Under the pieces are notes generated by a model. It saw only the letters and a list, made by a program, of their open reading frames with translations. It was not told the origin of the DNA and ran no database searches. A program made the translations under genes and the position numbers. Below, piece after piece: positions 6,001 through 7,486 of a stretch of 7,486 nucleotides of DNA. This DNA comes from Candidatus Woesearchaeota archaeon (GTDB lineage: Archaea > Nanobdellota > Nanobdellia > Woesearchaeales > ARS49), in NCBI GenBank assembly GCA_016203265.1, contig JACQNB010000058.1:1-7486 (forward strand), in the 5' to 3' direction. Numbering within the stretch: position 1 is the first letter of the stretch; each line of letters starts with the position of its first letter.

Positions 6001-6722
6001 ATTGCGCTCTCCGGCAACGAGAACGTGCCTTCAATGATCAGCGGCGCCGTGATGCGGGTGATTCTTTCCGAACGCTCGGTGCGCAATGCCGTCCCTTCAA
6101 TGTCGAAAGTCGCCGTGGACATCGTCTCGAGCGCAAGCCCGGTCAGGGTGTCGAAGCAGGTCGCGGCGTCAAGGGTCTTGAGCGGAAACGCTCCGGTTTC
6201 GCCTTCAATGCCAAGAATTTTCGCCAACTTCTCAAGCCCTTGCGGCGTCAACGCAGTAGGATTGAATGTCGCTTCGACGAGCGTGCACGCGCGTGCTTGG
6301 TCGTCGACAGTTCGTTTGCTCTCAATCGCCGTGAACGTGAACAGTCCCGTTTCTTTCAGTGCCGGCAGGATGCTTGAAAGGTCAACCGTGTTTTTCTCCA
6401 GTTTCGCGCACTGGACGTCCGCGAGCGTCTTTCCGTACGTGCAGAGCGTCTTGTCGTTACCGTGCTCGTACAATTCGGAAAGCAATACGATCTCGTCTGC
6501 GTAAACCGCGGTCTTCTTGTTCGTGCCTGACTTGATGACGGTCGTCCGGAAGTCGTTCGTGACGGGCTGGCCGTCAATCGTCATGGTTGATTGCGTTTGG
6601 TATTCGGCAGCGTAATCCGTTGTTGTTTGTTTCGTGTTCGCGTCGTGCAGCACGGCAAGCGGATCGAGTTGAGCAGCGCATCCTATGAACAGCAGCAGAA
6701 CAACGAACAGCAACCTCTTCAT
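5997..6722 (-). CDS. Putative lipoprotein with four additional cysteines (unknown, first gene of envelope operon)
   Basis: This 241-residue protein begins MKRLLFVVLLLFIGCAAQ, a signal peptide ending in a lipobox-like FIGC, so Cys15 may be lipidated and the protein tethered outside the membrane. The frame is open for 20 codons upstream, but the ATG at 6722 is preferred: the signal peptide starts there, and a TATA box lies exactly 25.5 nt upstream, implying a leaderless mRNA. The mature part alternates short beta-like segments with polar turns and has four further cysteines (94, 105, 146, 189), possibly two disulfides. Segments such as YQTQSTMTIDGQPV and LCTYGKTLADVQC recall LolA/LppX-like beta-sheet lipoproteins, but the resemblance is loose and I assign no function. 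Translation is coupled to the next gene by an ATGA overlap. Confidence 0.82.
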   Translation of the reverse strand: MKRLLFVVLLLFIGCAAQLDPLAVLHDANTKQTTTDYAAEYQTQSTMTIDGQPVTNDFRTTVIKSGTNKKTAVYADEIVLLSELYEHGNDKTLCTYGKTLADVQCAKLEKNTVDLSSILPALKETGLFTFTAIESKRTVDDQARACTLVEATFNPTALTPQGLEKLAKILGIEGETGAFPLKTLDAATCFDTLTGLALETMSTATFDIEGTALRTERSERITRITAPLIIEGTFSLPESAI

Positions 6723-6743
6723 ACCGGGCGGAGTGCGCTTTGC

Positions 6744-6751
6744 TATATAAA
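6744..6751 (-). promoter_or_regulatory. TATA box of the four-gene envelope operon
   Basis: On the minus strand this reads TTTATATA preceded by GAGAAC (possible BRE). Its centre (6747.5) is 25.5 nt from the lipoprotein ATG at 6722, matching the spacing of the two plus-strand leaderless promoters and fixing the start codon choice. Confidence 0.8.
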
Positions 6752-6770
6752 GTTCTCCACCACGCAAACA

Positions 6771-6778
6771 TTTAAATA
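6771..6778 (+). promoter_or_regulatory. TATA box of the Lsm-eL37 operon
   Basis: TTTAAATA is centred at 6774.5. At the spacing seen elsewhere in the window, transcription would start near 6800, leaving a 5' leader of about 26 nt before the Lsm ATG at 6826. It lies 19 bp from the TATA box of the divergent envelope operon, so the two promoters share a compact 103-bp region. Confidence 0.75.
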
Positions 6779-6813
6779 GCACTCATCGGAAAACAAGACC
6801 ATCAACCGTATTC

Positions 6814-6819
6814 GGGGGT
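6814..6819 (+). promoter_or_regulatory. Ribosome binding site of the Lsm gene
   Basis: GGGGGT lies 6 nt before the first of three consecutive ATG codons (6826, 6829, 6832). It supports the 6826 start and agrees with this being the one leadered promoter visible in the window. Confidence 0.6.
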
Positions 6820-6825
6820 ATTTTT

Positions 6826-7077
6826 ATGATGATGGACGAAGGACGAACATTTGAGGCGCAAAGTCGCCCATTGGACGCGTTGAACAAGGCCAGAAAGAAG
6901 AAGGTCATGGTCGAAGCGAAAGGCGGCAAGCAGTACGTCGGCCTCTTGAACGCATTCGACATCCACATCAACGTCGTTCTCGACCAGGCAGAAGAGATTG
7001 AAAACGGTCAAGTCAAGCGCAAGCTCGGCACCGTCTTCCTCCGTGGCGATAACATCATCTTGATCTCACCGGCATGA
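6826..7077 (+). CDS. Sm-like archaeal protein (Lsm, small RNA-binding ring protein)
   Basis: Archaeal Sm proteins form heptameric rings that bind U-rich RNA and act in RNA metabolism. This 83-residue protein is nearly all Sm fold. Sm1 runs from [20 protein letters not shown] through [14 protein letters not shown], with the RNA-binding residues Asp45, His47 and Asn49 in DIHIN. Sm2 is [14 protein letters not shown], with Arg73-Gly-Asp75 that completes the nucleotide pocket. The N-terminus has three Met codons in a row; the first is chosen for its distance to the GGGGGT site. Its TGA overlaps the eL37 ATG (ATGA, 7074-7077). The Lsm-eL37 operon is widely conserved in archaea. Confidence 0.95.
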   Translation: MMMDEGRTFEAQSRPLDALNKARKKKVMVEAKGGKQYVGLLNAFDIHINVVLDQAEEIENGQVKRKLGTVFLRGDNIILISPA

Positions 7078-7280
7078 AAGGCACGTACTCGCACGGAAAG
7101 AGAAGCAAGGGCAAGAGCCATATCATGTGCCGCAGATGCGGCAAGCACACGTACCACACGCGCAAGAAGGCCTGTTCCAGCTGCGGTTTCGGGAAGTCGG
7201 CCAAGTTGCGCAGCTATGCCTGGAACACGCTGCACAAGCACTATCCGAAGACCAAGCTCGCAGAGACGAGAAGGCATTAA
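7074..7280 (+). CDS. rpl37e: Large-subunit ribosomal protein eL37
   Basis: eL37 is a small zinc-ribbon protein bound to 23S rRNA in the large subunit of archaeal and eukaryotic ribosomes. The N-terminal [20 protein letters not shown] matches the family pattern GTPSxGKRxKxxHIxCRRC. The zinc ligands are Cys19, Cys22, Cys34 and Cys37 (CRRC...CSSC), followed by [13 protein letters not shown], which binds rRNA. At 68 residues it is slightly longer than many archaeal homologues, with a basic tail ending TRRH. It starts within the Lsm stop codon, with no evident ribosome-binding site of its own, so translational coupling is likely. Confidence 0.95.
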   Translation: MKGTYSHGKRSKGKSHIMCRRCGKHTYHTRKKACSSCGFGKSAKLRSYAWNTLHKHYPKTKLAETRRH

Positions 7281-7290
7281 AGTCGAAACA

Positions 7291-7299
7291 GTATTTTCT
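7291..7299 (+). terminator. Possible T-rich terminator of the Lsm-eL37 operon
   Basis: GTATTTTCT occurs 10 nt after the eL37 stop. A short oligo-T of this kind is enough for archaeal termination, but the run is only four T, so support is weak. Confidence 0.25.
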
Positions 7300-7328
7300 A
7301 ATCTCTAGGTTCTGATACTTTCGGCTGA

Positions 7329-7434
7329 CGATAACGTGAGATTTGCATGCTTGGCGTTGTGTCGTTCCCTGACCGTCTCATATCGGTGTTTCCCTTGCTC
7401 GTGCCATCCCAATGGCAGGAATTGGCGAGCTTGG
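7329..7434. other. Structured intergenic segment with two interrupted hairpins
   Basis: Hairpin 1: CGATA (7329-7333) pairs with TATCG (7381-7385), and after a 3-nt bulge (ACG) TGAGA (7337-7341) pairs with TCTCA (7376-7380). Hairpin 2: GCTCG (7397-7401) pairs with CGAGC (7426-7430), and directly inside it TGCCAT (7402-7407) pairs with ATGGCA (7412-7417) around the loop CCCA, leaving an 8-nt bulge on one side. The segment lies between the convergent eL37 operon and a tRNA. No protein gene is convincing here. It could be a small RNA on either strand, a processing or termination structure, or chance. Confidence 0.35.
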
Positions 7435-7460
7435 TAGTATTATAGAAAAGTCTTAACGAA

Positions 7461-7486
7461 TGCAGGGAGCAGGATTCGAACCTGCG
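7461..7486 (-). tRNA. tRNA 3' half (partial, isotype not determined)
   Basis: On the minus strand the end of the window reads a T-arm GCAGG-TTCGAAT-CCTGC with a perfect 5-bp stem and the invariant TTC and A58 positions, then the acceptor 3' strand TCCCTGC and discriminator A (7461). The next bases are TTC, so CCA is not encoded and must be added by the CCA enzyme. The 5' acceptor strand should read GCAGGGA. The anticodon lies outside the window. Discriminator A argues against Ser; Leu is one of several possibilities. Confidence 0.9.

Noticed and set aside
5833..6504. 223-codon open frame on the plus strand opposite the lipoprotein and the start of the Cys-rich gene
   Set aside because: It is antisense to two genes with clear signal peptides and coupled starts. 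The translation looks like shadow sequence, with no TATA box at the expected distance.
7326..7373. C/D box guide RNA (CTGACGA ... CCTGA) in the eL37-tRNA spacer
   Set aside because: The C box deviates from RUGAUGA at two positions, and no D'/C' pair is visible at the right spacing.
7338..7396. 5S rRNA-like GGGAAACACC on the minus strand
   Set aside because: Only the short GGGAAACACC stretch matches. The expected CCCAUCCCGAAC loop and the closing helices of 5S rRNA are absent.

Overview
The window looks archaeal. It carries ScpA (kleisin), prefoldin alpha followed directly by the SRP receptor FtsY, a one-domain Sm-like archaeal protein followed by ribosomal protein eL37, and a tRNA with no encoded CCA end. 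Promoters are archaeal TATA boxes (TTTAAATA or TTTATATA). In three cases the box centre lies exactly 25.5 nt from a start codon, which implies leaderless mRNAs. The lineage cannot be fixed from this sequence. Compact ATGA-overlapped operons and several unrecognised secreted or membrane proteins would suit a small-genome archaeon (DPANN-like is a guess).

Plus strand, 1-3199: the end of an unrecognised gene, then scpA (138-899), an unlisted-size 56-residue gene (920-1090), pfdA (1087-1494) and ftsY (1496-3199). The scpA and 56-residue genes each have their own TATA box, and both boxes are laid over the stop codon of the gene before. The FtsY has an unusually long acidic N-terminal extension containing extra copies of an amphipathic KKGFF-x-RIKE motif. 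Together these genes serve chromosome organisation, chaperoning of nascent proteins and membrane protein targeting.

Plus strand, 3200-4106: a gene resembling the uracil-DNA glycosylase superfamily, broken by a single-base frame change that maps to an A7 run at 3697-3703. It looks more AT-rich than its surroundings and lacks a good start codon or promoter.

Minus strand, 6722 down to 4146: a four-gene operon in which every junction is an ATGA start/stop overlap. The order is a putative lipoprotein, a secreted protein with 12 cysteines and a coiled coil, and two tandem paralogous small membrane proteins of PLDc_N type. All four products are predicted to go to the envelope. I do not recognise the first two. 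This is the best candidate here for an undescribed system.

Plus strand, 6723-7280: a 103-bp divergent promoter region separates the envelope operon from an Lsm-eL37 operon (ATGA overlap), which is a widely conserved archaeal pairing. From 7281 to 7460 there is no convincing gene, but there are two strong nested inverted repeats. A tRNA 3' half on the minus strand runs off the end of the window.
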